Shown piece by piece: positions 54,895 to 64,000 of a stretch of DNA of 64,000 nucleotides. Position 1 is the first letter of the stretch. Every line of letters starts with the position of its first letter. Source of the stretch: Ariolimax columbianus (Eukaryota > Mollusca > Gastropoda > Stylommatophora > Arionidae); the NCBI GenBank assembly GCA_036924085.1, contig JAVGWX010000007.1:102346736-102410735 (forward strand). The letters run 5' to 3'. The translations under genes were made by a program, and so were the position numbers. Below the pieces are notes generated by a model, which saw nothing but the letters and a program-made list of their open reading frames with translations, searched no databases and was not told where the DNA came from.

Positions 54895-55575
54895 GTTTCT
54901 ACAACATCATCATCTGAAAAAAACTGAACCCTCCGACAGCTACACAGTTTGAGTGTTGCACCTCTATTGATGACAGTAAGAGATTAGTACCGGGAGGGGG
55001 AGTACAGATTTATCACTCTCATGGTCTGTTCATCTACAGTGACATCAGCGCCAAGGTTTCAGCTTGGTTGCTTGTTGGGTTTACAACTTCCCTGCGTGGT
55101 AGAGAGTTTTCTAATTAGCGTGATCACTCCACCTTTGTGGCCCTCTCTGTCAAGCCGAAGGGTCTCGTATCCTCGTATCAGGAACCCATGATTTGGGTTC
55201 AGGTGGGTCTCTTGGATGTATCAGGAACATTTGATTTGAAGGTGAATCTCTTGGATGCAATGTATTCCTCATGGAGTTTGTGAGCGAGAGGTAGCTTCTT
55301 ATTTAGGACACCCTCTACATTCCATTGGCGTATATTTAGAGTCCTTCTCTTTGTGTTTTGGTCAGTAGTGGTTTCCCTAACTGTCCGTGCCCTAGCTCCA
55401 CGACACAGAAGTAGGGGACCATCAGTAGCATTTGGTGGACCCCTTCGAGGCGGAGGGTCCAGTACTCTTCTCATCTGGGGGGACTCCTTGGGTCGAGCAC
55501 CGTCTTGGTGAGTCATTTTAGTGTCCGTCATTATTACACGCACTGTGTTATGCGCCGTAGCCCAGTGCATCCGTC
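54895..55575 (-). mobile_element. LINE endonuclease (APE-like) N-terminal fragment with upstream ORF2 start
   Basis: On the minus strand 55570-55199 is open and reads a basic, proline-rich leader (VLDPPPRRGPPNATDGP, RRTLNIRQWNVEGVLNKKLP). LNIRQWNVEGV is the first conserved strand of the APE-type endonuclease (N in QWN helps bind the metal), followed by LAHKLHEEYIASK. After frame changes: LNPNHGFLIRGYETLRLDRE, GHKGGVITLIRKL and MRVINLYSPPSR (the I-x-N-x-Y-x-P-P strand). The IQET glutamate block seems lost. This domain nicks target DNA. No RT in frame follows; 54590-54745 tandem units intervene. Confidence 0.82.
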
Positions 55576-56029
55576 TTCAGCATGCATTTGTTCGGGACCG
55601 CCTCCCTATCCCTTGACAGTTTCCAGCCTGCCTGCGGGGTCAGAGCTGTCTCTCCTAGGAAAGCTGTCTTACACAACTATCGGATCTTCCCTATCCGGGT
55701 TTTGATCAAGTTTTCCATCTCGTTGTGCGGTTGTCAGTCAGGGATGTTGTGCTCCTCCGGTGCATGACAAGATTTTCGCCCTGGTTTTCCTCCTCGTTTG
55801 CTCACGTAGTTTAGCCGACCAGTCAAAGCTGTTGTCCTGGAGGGGAGGGTGGCGCTGCTGTTCGCTAGCAGACTCTAGGAGTCATACTTGAAATACTTGA
55901 GTTAAGTAGGAGTGAGGAACCAAGTAGGGTCCAGGCCATCCTATTTTGCTAGGAAGTGACTGCCTCTTGCTGAGAAGTGATATTTCTTACACGCTCCTGC
56001 CCTTACCCCCCCCCCCCCCCTTTCCCCCC
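55576..56029. other. Unassigned spacer with C15 run
   Basis: A run of about 15 C lies at 56006-56020. ORFs at 55505-55767 are shadows of the LINE leader or noise. Confidence 0.45.
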
Positions 56030-56230
56030 ACCTGCTCTGAAACAAGCTGCAATATGGTAGTCTGGCTAAGAGTATACGGATCACAGTAGGAAGGCAAACC
56101 AAAGTCATCTGAAACCGATTGTCGGTGTCAGTGGCGCAGATATCGCAGCCTTGCTGTAAGCTTCGACGCAGAGGAACACGGAAGAAGAAAAGTAAGAAAA
56201 AAAATAAGAAGAAGAAAAAGAAAGAGAAGA
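56030..56230 (+). mobile_element. SINE (family B) 3' half
   Basis: GAAACAAGCTGCAATATGGT, AGTCTGGCTAAGAGTATACG, GATCACAGTAGGAAGGCAAA, CTGAAACCGATTGTCGGTGT, GTGGCGCAGATATCGCAG and GGAACACGGAAGAAGAAAAG; tail A/G-rich (AAGAAG). Aligns with 42840-43020 and 30650-30800. Confidence 0.75.
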
Positions 56231-57062
56231 TATCCAACTGCTAACTGAAACGAACTGAAGACAAGTAAACCTCGTGGAAAACCTTGTGAGGCCAGGAACG
56301 GTTAAGGGCACAAAGAGACACAGAAGGAGGATAGAGAACATGAATGGGCTGGTATGACAAACCGAATAGCACAACAGATGATATTACATGAGGTGTTGTC
56401 ATGATTAAAGATCAGATGGTTTTGGTGGTAGTTGATCATCAACACCACTTGGCGTGACACTTGAGGACTAGCAGACTAGCACAATGAAATCATGAAAAGT
56501 TTCGTCAACAAAATAAACGAATACGCCGATCAACGTTTGTAGACCAAACATGTTTCCAACACGTGAGAAGCATTATTGTTGCTGGTCCTCCATCAGTTAG
56601 TGCCAGAGAGAGAGAGAGAGCCAGTCCAACTTTGGCTGTTTTCAACCTTCATCTCTTTCGTGATGAGGCTATTCCAGAACTTGGTCCACCAGACGACACT
56701 GAAGCTACAAGATTGCGCCTTTCAATATACTATCCAGTTTGTACCGTTAATGTCAGATATTATCAGTCGCAATCATGTCTAAGGCGGCCGGCGGCGGGTG
56801 GTAAGCGATTTATTTTATTTATGAAGAATGATTAAAAAATACTGATAACTGGCGTTAGACTCTAATGTTAGTAAGGTACTAGATCGACCTAGACAAATGC
56901 AGTTCATTGGTATATCCAACATAGGCGATCCCCAAGGTAGTTACTAATTACTGATAGTAAAAGCTTCTTTTCTAAGTCTTATTATGTAAGAAATAAACAA
57001 AGAACGAAAGGTGTCGAAAGGCAAAGTAATTAAGTAGGCGGTATGCCCTTTCATAGACAGTA
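56231..57062. other. Unassigned spacer with (GA)n
   Basis: Short (GA)7-like tract at about 56605-56620. The overlapping ORFs at 56563-56835 have no recognisable domain. Confidence 0.45.
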
Positions 57063-58505
57063 CAGGGAAAATAATAAGTGAAAATACTCAATCAGTACTT
57101 TGGCACAGTCTACACAAAAGAGGACTGCTCCGAGATCCCAGAGCCTATAGATATTTTTCAAAGAAACATGGATACAGCGGGATTAGGATCAATCTGTATT
57201 ACAGAGGAAATGGTTTTTAAAAAATTGGAGGGGTTGAAAGTGGATAAATGTCCAGGTCAAGATGGTATTCATCCAAAATTGCTGTATGAAATTAGAGACC
57301 AACTAGCAAAACCATTGGCCATATTATGTTCTCAATCACTTACAAAAGGGATTGTTCCACGGGATTGGAAAGATGCAGGAGTGATCCCCTTATTCAAAAA
57401 AGGCAAAAAATCAGATCCGGCAAATTATAGACCGGTGAGTTTAACGAGCATAGTCTGTAAATTGTTAGAGTCCCTAATCAAAGAAAACATTAAAATGCAT
57501 TTAGACAAATTTAATCTAATTAGAAATAGTCAGCATGGGTTTACTAGAGGGAGATCATGCTTAACAAATCTATTAGAATTCATGGAGGAGGTTACTAAAA
57601 TGATAGATAAAGGGGAGCCAGTGGATGTTATTTATCTAGACTTTGCAAAGGTCTTTGATAGAGTACCTCATCAAAGATTATTTCGAAAGTTAAAATCACA
57701 TGGAATAGGTGGGGAAGTTGCCAAATGGATTGAAAATTGGTTAACGAGAAGAAGGCAGAGGGTGGGCATAAATAAGGAGTACTCTGAGTGGTGTGAAGTG
57801 AAAAGTGGTGTGCCACAGGGCTCGGTTTTGGGACCAATTTTGTTCTTGATATATATAAATGATTTGGACATTGATATGAGATCCATGATTGCAAAATTTG
57901 CTGATGACACAAAACTATGCAGTAGTGTTTCATGTAAAGCGGAAGTGGATATATTGATGTCGGATTTAGATCAAATTTGAGAATGGTCTGTAAGCTGGCA
58001 AATGGAGTTTAATGTAGATAAATGTACAGTCATCCACATGGGTAGATCCAATATGGAACATAATTACAGGATGGGTGAGAACAATATTAGAAAGATAGAT
58101 AAGGAAAGGGACCTAGGGGTTATAATTACATAATAGATCATACAGGAAAGATGAGTGAGCAAGTTAAGGTAGCAGTGAAAAAAGGCAAATGCAAGGTTAG
58201 GTATGATAAAAAGAAATATTAGATATAGGAGCAAGGAAGTGATAGTCAAACTGTATAAAGCTTTAGTTAGACCTAGATTGGAGTACTGTGTACAGGTGTG
58301 GAGTCCTTATCATAGAGGGGATATAAACGTGCTGGAAAGGATATAAAAATTAGCAACAAAGATGATAGTGGGATTCTAGAATTACAGTTGTGAGGAAACA
58401 CTCAGAAAAACCGGCCTCCAGTGTCTAAAAAGGAGAAGAATTCGAGGTGGCTTAATACAGGTTTATATGATAATCAGAGGAACAGATAAATTAGACTATA
58501 ACAAG
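57063..58505 (+). mobile_element. CR1-like LINE, best-preserved RT in the window
   Basis: Coding runs 57078-57980 without interruption, then a TGA, then continues EWSVSWQMEFNVDKCTVIHM in the same frame to about 58130. Further frameshifted C-terminal pieces follow to about 58505 (VRPRLEYCVQVW-like LVRPRLEYCVQVWSPYH, RRIRGGLIQVYMIIRG). The element lacks endonuclease and ORF1 (5' truncation) and the final 3' UTR seen in the other CR1 copies (break at about 58505). It was read in the sense orientation. The close family is present at 7957-9027, 43604-44044 and 59459-59890. Confidence 0.93.
57078..57980 (+). pseudogene. CR1-like reverse transcriptase domain, 300 codons, premature TGA
   Basis: RNA-directed DNA polymerase of a CR1-clade LINE. 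Blocks in order, with approximate residues: KVDKCPGQDGIHPKLLYEI (about 56-74), GVIPLFKKGKKSDPANYRPV and SLTS (about 104-127), QHGFTRGRSCLTNLLEF (155-171), VIYLDFAKVFDRVPHQRL (185-202, catalytic D), KSGVPQGSVLGPILFLIYIN (244-263), AKFADDTKLCSSV (271-283, catalytic F-A-D-D intact). The TGA replaces a residue in DQI-EWSVSW; in the 8.6-kb copy the codon is read as L (KILEWSV). Apart from this stop the domain appears intact, which suggests fairly recent loss. Start codon choice is arbitrary because the frame is 5'-truncated. Not a host gene. Confidence 0.93.
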
Positions 58506-58671
58506 TGTTTTAAAATACTCTCCAGCTATAACTTTCCACCAAAATACACAAACAACATTGCAGCTTAACCATGATCCACAATCATGCTGTGTTTGGACCA
58601 CTACAGTCTTAGGCAAAACTCATTGATTTCATGATATACAGATATAGGAACTGGAATGAAACAAGGCTGCA

Positions 58672-59321
58672 TTATCATTAATTCTTCATACGCTGTTAGA
58701 CGTCAACCTTTATTTTTTCGAAAAAAGCAGCGGTCGTCCTGAGGCTGTCGACACTGCCATAGAGCTTGTCTAGTGTTGCCACTGGTGATGGCCACATCTA
58801 CTTTCTCTGATCCTCGTATGTCGGGCAGTTTTGCAGCAGATGTTCAGCGGTCATTGTCCCAGTACCGCATGTGCATTCGTCAGTGCCACCTATCTTCAAT
58901 TTATTGAATAGGTGGTACCTCAGTCTATTGTGGCCAGTGCGAAGTCTGACGACCACGACCTGCTCTCTTCTGTTCAACTGGTAATAGGCATCGTTTTTTG
59001 TGTAGCCAGTATGTTCTGTTTCCCATTTGGTCATGTATCTAGCTCTAATAAGCCTTTTTGACTCTTCGTATGTTACACTAGTATCTGGTTGTGGTAGTCT
59101 TGCACCTTCTTTTGCCAGTCTGTCTGCCTCCTTGTTGCCTTGGATGTTACAGTGGGATGGACCCACTGTACCAATACTCTTTTTGGTGCGGACTGCTGGC
59201 ATAGTTGACAGAGTACTGCTCTTAAATCATTTAGTTCAGTATTTTTCTGGCTTTTTAGTGCTGTGATTACGGCCAGGGCATCTGTAAACATGACTAAATG
59301 GCTTTCATTTCTTATCACTAA
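58672..59321 (-). mobile_element. 5'-truncated I/Jockey-like LINE with probable target-site duplication
   Basis: Minus strand: IRNESHLVMFTDALAVITAL (end of RNase H, third acidic residue), SHCNIQGNKEADRLAKEGAR, TYEESKRLIRARYMTKWETE, RLRTGHNRLRYHLFNKLK, CTCGTGTMTAEHLLQNCP and a 3' end AACAGCGTATGAAGAA. The flanks read TTATCATTAA (58672-58681) and TTATCACTAA (59312-59321), one mismatch, giving an insert of about 58682-59311. One small frameshift lies near 59160. The knuckle CPCG is CTCG here. Same family as 26832-27387 and 33679-34916. Confidence 0.9.
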
Positions 59322-59458
59322 GTCAATATGTACCTCTGCTATTTGGCATACCAATGGAATGGGCTATGAGTTAGAAAATATGTCCCTGCCGAACATTTTG
59401 GCATGAAAATGGACAGATGGCACAATTCTAGAGGACCTTGGTTCTGCAGATGACCTGA

Positions 59459-59890
59459 CACTTAACTTAACGTCTTTCTACTAGTTTAGAAGACTGCAGA
59501 TTCTGTATACAGTCAGTTTTATTTACATTTTCTTGCTCTAAAAGCTATGCACATCCAATCTATTCTTAAATGCATTAATTGTCCATGCCTCCACTACTTC
59601 CTGGGGCAATGCATTCCAAGCATTCACCACTCTCTGGCTCAAATAATATTTCCTAATATCTTATCTGGATCTTTCTTTAGTTAATTTGTAGCTACGCCCT
59701 CTTGTTCTTGTAGGTGGTTGTATTTAAAAAAATTTGTTATAGTCTAATTTCTCCGTTCCCTTGATTATCTTATAAATCTGTTAAGTCGCCTTGAATTCTT
59801 CTCTTTTCTAGACACTGTAGGCCCGTTTTTATTAGTCTTTCCTCAAAACTGTAGTTCTGAAATCCCACTATCAGCTTTGTTGCTCTTAAG
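59459..59890 (-). mobile_element. CR1-like 3' fragment, same truncation point as 43604-44044
   Basis: Minus strand starts (TTAAG)AGCAACAAAGCTGATAGTGG at 59890 and ends ACGTTAAGTTAAG at 59459-59471. Flanked by TTAAG on both sides. Only the C-terminal codons and 3' UTR are present. Confidence 0.88.
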
Positions 59891-59904
59891 ATCCACCCCT
59901 GAAG

Positions 59905-60110
59905 AAGCGTAAAACAAGTTAGATCGGCTGTGCCGGCTATCAGAACATATATTACTTCAAATCAATGCTTACAAGATGGTTATACATTTCACCAACAAGC
60001 CTGCTATTATTCAGCTGTATAGAGAGGTATTACAAACTGTTAACCGTTTAACCTACCTAGGACGTAAAATGACTCAAGATGGAGAACTGAACTTGGTGTG
60101 CTTGCTCAGT
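59905..60110 (+). mobile_element. LINE RT thumb fragment interrupted by a mariner relic
   Basis: Plus-strand translation LDRLCRLSEHILLQINAYKM, VIHFTNKPAIIQLYREVL, QTVNRLTYLGRKMTQDGEL: the K-M-x-x-x, V-x-x-F-x-Y-L-G-S-x-x-x-x-D-G block of RNase H-less LINEs. Homology stops at about 60100 and the sequence passes into the inverted mariner relic. The ORF 59976-60479 is therefore a chance fusion of the two. Confidence 0.8.
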
Positions 60111-60199
60111 GATTTTGATTTCCAGAATTTTGATTTCCAGATGTTCGTTAGTTGTGTAAAGACACCTGCGGCTAGAACAATGCCTGTTAAAATTTCCTT

Positions 60200-60487
60200 A
60201 GACGTTTGTCACCATACACTGCCTGAATTCTGCTTTGAATGTCAACTGGTTGACATCCTCCAGCTGTTAGAAACCGAATCATCGCTCGCTGATCAACTCT
60301 GGACGGATTCCGTATCACACTCGCCATGTTTTCAACAGCCTGCTGAGGAAACTATGAATCAGAGTATACCAAAATTTTGCAAACTTTGCGGTTGGTATGT
60401 GCTGTTTACATCAGAAGTTACGTCATTATGCCCACGGTACATATGTTCAGTTGGTGCAGTTATGTCCGGTTTCATTTGAACACGCCT
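60200..60487 (-). mobile_element. Mariner-type relic, second copy of the 5' end
   Basis: Minus strand begins TGAGGCGTGTTCAAATGAAA at about 60487 and reads MASVIRNPSRVDQRAMIRFL then TAGGCQPVDIQSRIQAVYGD up to a stop after KRLRKF at about 60196. It is better preserved than 4905-5237 over the first helix and shows the intact N-terminal DNA-binding start, but lacks the catalytic region. The length (about 0.3 kb) and the missing core suggest a 3'-deleted or recombined copy. Confidence 0.75.
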
Positions 60488-60489
60488 CA

Positions 60490-61079
60490 TAATAGTATCA
60501 TCTAAATCTTCCGTCACTGTTATCCTCATGTCTCTTTTATTTCAAAAGTAGGTGGTCCCAGACACTCACATTGTCATCAAGGAGGAAGTGTTAGGGGCTT
60601 CTTTATTTTACAAGATCTCAGCTTTTTGTGAGGTACAGTAGCCAGTTCCCTTCTAGCTACTTTCCCTTCCTTAATTGTATGATATTATGTCATGTACACA
60701 TTTCCATTTGGGTATACTGGAGCTTTTCATTACACTGACAACATGTTGCCTGTTGTCACAATCACAATGTGTACTTTATTTGATATTTCCTCTTCTTAAT
60801 ATTCTCCACACCTGTGCTCCGATGTGCTCTCTGCTGATATCCATGTCTGTCTGTTCATTAGCTTACTGATGCATTCTTCGTCAACGCTCGTCCTGAAAAT
60901 AATGTTGTCTCGTAGTTTGTGACAAGACTGCAATATCTGCGCCTTTCAACCCGGCGATTCCAATTTCAGTTGGCAATCGTATCCCTTAGCCAGTCCACAC
61001 TAGTGACTCGTGCCGCCTATTTCAACTAGGTCAGTGAGGTTTACATATATTTTTTACAGGCACCTTTTAAAATTGCCTC
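60490..61079. other. Unassigned spacer
   Basis: No gene or repeat recognised. Confidence 0.45.
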
Positions 61080-61715
61080 AGCCTCTAGTAACAAACACAT
61101 TCAGCCTCAATAACAACCATAGTCAGCCTCAGTAACAACCAGTAAGCCTCTAGTAACAAACACGGTCAGCCTCAGTAACAACCATAGTAAGCCTCTAGTA
61201 ACAAACACGGTCAGCCTCAGTAACAACCATAGTCAGCCTCAGTAACAACCACAGTCAGCCTCAGTAGCAACCAGTCAGCCTCAGTAACAACCACAGTCAG
61301 CCTCAGTAACAAATACACTCAGCTTCAGTAACAACTGTAGTCAGCCTCAGTAACAACCACAGTCAGCCTCAGTAACAACCACAGTCAGCCTCAGTAACAA
61401 CCACACTCAGCCTCAGTAACAACCACACTCAGCCTCAGTAACAACCACACTCAGCCTCAGTAACAACCAGTCAGCCTCAGTAACAACTACACTCAGCCTC
61501 AGTAACAACCACACTCAGCCTCATTAACAAACACACTCAGCCTCAGTAACAACCACAGTCGACCTCATTAACAAACACGCTCAGCCTCAGTAACAACCAC
61601 ACTCAGCCTCAGTAACAACCATAGTCAGCCTCAGTAACAACCACAGTCAGCCTCAGTAACAAACACACTCAGCCTCAGTAACAACCACAGCCGACCTCAT
61701 TAACAAACACACTAC
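61080..61715. repeat. 22-bp minisatellite, about 29 copies
   Basis: The unit is CAGCCTCAGTAACAACCACA plus CT or GT. Shorter forms lack ACCACA; a CATTAACAAACACA variant recurs at about 61525, 61568 and 61695. Confidence 0.95.
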
Positions 61716-62089
61716 TAATATTTGTTTCATATTTGAACCGTATGTGGCAAGCTCCCTAGACAATGAGCTTGTTCTGAGCTGGCATGATGAACTTAGTCTT
61801 ACAGTGTCTTATTTCCTATACTGCATATTAAATGTATGTTTTTACTATAAATAATGTCATATACGGTGCAAGAATGTGTGAGTTTGGACAAAGATTTATA
61901 AAACTTCAATAAGTACAGTACGTTATGCTGCAAGGCTAGTGTAGCTGCCTTCTCTCACAACTATAATCAGGCTTTGCAGGACACATTCCCTCACAGACAC
62001 ATACACAATGTTTTGATATTATCACATGTTGTACTGTGTTGATATTAGTGCGTTATTAGACTGATTGCATTTTTTATGTTTGATTTCAG
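61716..62089. other. Possible intron ending in a 3' splice site
   Basis: The final stretch TTTTTTATGTTTGATTTCAG (62070-62089) is a good polypyrimidine tract plus AG, directly upstream of the candidate exon. No coding recognised. Confidence 0.35.
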
Positions 62090-62174
62090 TTTTTAAAAGT
62101 GGTGAGATCATCCCTTGTGAGGGCAAGTAGCTTCAAAGAAATCCTCATTGGAAGTACCAAAATACACATCAAAC

Positions 62175-62444
62175 ATGAGCGGTGAAGGTTTATTTTCGTC
62201 AAAGGCATTCATTATATCCAGTGCCTTGTTATTTGGATCTGGGGCAGCGTTCTTGATTTACCAACAGTACATGTGGTCCAGGAGGCAGAGATCCTTTTCA
62301 GCTCAGATTCTTCAACTCAAGCAACAAATTATGCAACTTGAAAGTGACATAAAACAGATCAAAGAATCTGCAGCAGCTTCGTCTTCAACTGATGAGATGG
62401 AAGAAGTTTTTGTGGATGCATCCGAGGTTGCCCAAGACATGTAA
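62175..62444 (+). CDS. Candidate host exon: small single-pass membrane protein with coiled coil, or first coding exon of a larger one
   Basis: From ATG 62175 (better than the in-frame TTG at 62148) 89 codons run to TAA at 62442-62444. Residues 11-29 (AFIISSALLFGSGAAFLIY) form one hydrophobic segment. A basic SRRQR patch follows at 35-39 and a heptad-like helix at 41-64 (SAQILQLKQQIMQLESDIKQ, then IKE). The end is Ser-rich and acidic (STDEMEEVFVDASEV). A 3' splice site is visible at 62088-62089, before a 5'-untranslated stretch. The layout (short N-terminus, membrane anchor, coiled coil, acidic E-x-V-F-V-D) resembles the N-terminus of regulator-of-microtubule-dynamics proteins, where a TPR region would follow after splicing (a weak GT donor lies after CCGAG at about 62425). 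This identity is a guess. It is the only ORF here not explained by repeats. Confidence 0.5.
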   Translation: MSGEGLFSSKAFIISSALLFGSGAAFLIYQQYMWSRRQRSFSAQILQLKQQIMQLESDIKQIKESAAASSSTDEMEEVFVDASEVAQDM

Positions 62445-62789
62445 TATTTCTAAACTATCATATAAACCTTTAGTTATATAAGTGTTTGCATTTACAGTGT
62501 TAGAAAAATTTATTTGAAATTTCCTCAGAATATTTTTATATTTCCTACCACCAGCTCTCAACAATCATAAAATAGTCCATGAGAAACTGTCTGTAGCAGC
62601 ATTACTGTTGCACACAAATCAGAAAATACAAAATAATGAAAATTAGCAAAACAAACAACGAAGTTATTTTTTACAAAAATGTAAATGATGAAACAAGAGA
62701 GGAATTCAATTACAGGTCATCAGCTGAAGGCTTGCTGGTCTGTGGGAAGTAAATCTGGAATTGGGAAAGTAAACATGAATGTGGCATAC
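62445..62789. other. AT-rich flank, possible 3' UTR or intron
   Basis: No gene recognised; composition is consistent with either untranslated or intronic sequence. Confidence 0.35.
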
Positions 62790-63010
62790 ATAATTGATGG
62801 TAACATGTGATCTATGGGCTGTGAACTTCATTGATGGGAACATGGGATCTATGGGCTGTGAACATCATTGATGGGAACATGTGATCTATGGGCTGTGAAC
62901 ATCATTGATGGGAACCTGTGATCTATGGGCTGTGAACATCATTGATGGGAACATGTGATCTATGGGCTGTGAACATCATTGATGGGAACCTGTGATCTAT
63001 GGGTTGTGAA
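62790..63010. repeat. 37-bp minisatellite, about 6 copies
   Basis: The unit contains GATGGGAACATGTGATCTAT and GGGCTGTGAACATCATT; GGAACATG and GGAACCTG forms alternate at the end. Confidence 0.94.
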
Positions 63011-63330
63011 CACAGAATTAAGCTTACATCTGGTCTCTTGTGAACACAGAATTAAGCTTACATCTTGTCTCTTGTGAACACAGAATTAAGCTTACATCTG
63101 GTCTCTTGTGAACACAGAATTAAGCTTACATCTGGTCTCTTGTGAACACAGAATTAAGCTTACATCTGGTCTCTTGTGAACACAGAATTAAGCTTACATC
63201 TGGTCTCTTGTGAGCACAGAATTAAGCTTACATCTGGTCTCTTGTGAGCACAGAATTAAGCTTACATCTGGTCTCTTGTGAGCACAGAATTAAGCTTACA
63301 TCTGGTCTCTTGTGAGCAGAGACATGGAAA
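63011..63330. repeat. 36-bp minisatellite, about 9 copies
   Basis: The unit contains GAATTAAGCTTACATCTGGT and CTCTTGTGAACACA; the last four units carry GAGCACA. Each unit holds an AAGCTT. It directly adjoins the 37-bp array; GGGTTGTGAACACAGAATTA marks the switch. Confidence 0.95.
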
Positions 63331-63585
63331 ATGCTAGAAGAAATTACCTGGAGAATTTACAGGCCAAACTTTGAGAAAATTTGGAAAGACTCCCAAAGAG
63401 AGATTGAAGATCAATAGCGGGCAGAAATAAAGTAGTCAAACAATGGAGATGAACATATATTGATCCTGTACTAAGCTTGGAAAGGATCAGATAATTAGGA
63501 CAAGCAGTGAGTTCGGGTCAATATCGCCCCTGGACAGTCTAGGTAGGCTCGAGGGTATAAAGATGCACTCTCAGCTGTTGCCTGT

Positions 63586-63835
63586 CTTGTGGACCTCCAG
63601 ACAAGATGAGACCTGACAAGTGATCCGCCTCCAGACAAGATGAGACCTGACAAGTGATCCACCTCCAGACAAGATGAGACCTGACAAGTGATCCGCCTCC
63701 AGACAAGATGAGACCTGACAAGTGATCCACCTCCAGACAAGATGAGACCTGACAAGTGATCCGCCTCCAGACAAGATGAAAACTGACAAGTGATCCACCT
63801 CCAGACAAGATGAGAACTGACAAATGATCCACGTG
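63586..63835. repeat. 34-bp minisatellite with 68-bp dimers, about 7 copies
   Basis: The unit contains CAGACAAGATGAGACCTGAC and AAGTGATCCACCTC. CCGCCTCC and CCACCTCC alternate strictly over the first six units, giving a 68-bp higher-order repeat. Confidence 0.95.
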
Positions 63836-64000
63836 GCAAAGAAAGTTTATTACCCATTGGACCTCCATAGCCTAGGATAGAGAAACTTGCCATCCAACCA
63901 TCAAGTATATACAATAAAAGAAATAATATGCATTCAAGAAAAGCAGAAACATTGCTCAAGCTCAAGTGAGAACAATTATTCAATGAGTTCTGAGTTGACT

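Noticed and set aside
59976..60479. 167-codon plus-strand ORF as a novel protein
   Set aside because: Its first third is LINE RT thumb and the rest is the antisense of a mariner relic; the fusion is accidental.

Overview
This window looks like intergenic animal DNA, most likely from a lophotrochozoan and possibly a gastropod mollusc. The reasons are dense non-LTR retrotransposon debris (I/Jockey-like with RNase H, CR1-like, and LINEs with a C-terminal 'WFGH' region), SINEs with (GAA)n tails, a mariner-type relic, and dozens of minisatellites. There are no operons, ribosome binding sites, rRNA genes, viral genes or CRISPR arrays. The species call is an inference from element style, not from a marker gene. 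By my tally of spans, tandem arrays cover roughly a third of the window. Recognisable mobile-element sequence is the next largest part. Only one small ORF (62.2-62.4 kb) looks like host coding sequence.

Layout. 0-16 kb: a LINE reverse transcriptase relic, a mariner 5' end, and six minisatellites; the 34-bp array is split by a CR1 fragment and a tRNA-headed SINE. 16.9-19.3 kb: a long but frameshifted I/Jockey-like LINE (RT, RNase H, zinc knuckle). 19.4-20.0 kb: a retroposon with an expanded (AAGAACT)-type tail. 20.0-24.4 kb: what first looks like five unrelated minisatellites with spacers is, when translated on the minus strand, one decayed LINE. Its coding sequence has been stretched in place by tandem expansion at several separate codon positions. 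24.4-36 kb: more LINE and SINE copies (two LINEs with clear target-site duplications), old degenerate repeats and minisatellites. 37.7-39.9 kb: a 50/49/48-bp three-block array next to a LINE fragment. 42.0-43.2 kb: a SINE with four internal or terminal tandem expansions. 43.4-44.2 kb: a retroposon with a CR1 fragment nested in it. 44.3-50.4 kb: a 30-bp array and a 3.3-kb 14-bp array, the latter growing out of LINE RT coding sequence. 51-60.5 kb: SINEs, LINE endonuclease and RT fragments, the best-preserved CR1 RT, and a second mariner relic. 61-64 kb: minisatellites around one candidate host exon.

The main result is the repeated pattern of tandem arrays seeded inside transposon copies. It can be read directly because the window also holds unexpanded copies of the same elements (the LINEs at 16.9-19.3 and 33.7-34.9 kb, the SINEs at 27.4 and 51.0 kb). 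Nothing here works as a gene pathway. The long ORFs inside arrays arise because unit length, or a small multiple of it, is divisible by three, and I do not treat them as genes. Boundaries are read by eye and are usually good to about 10-20 bases; copy numbers are approximate.
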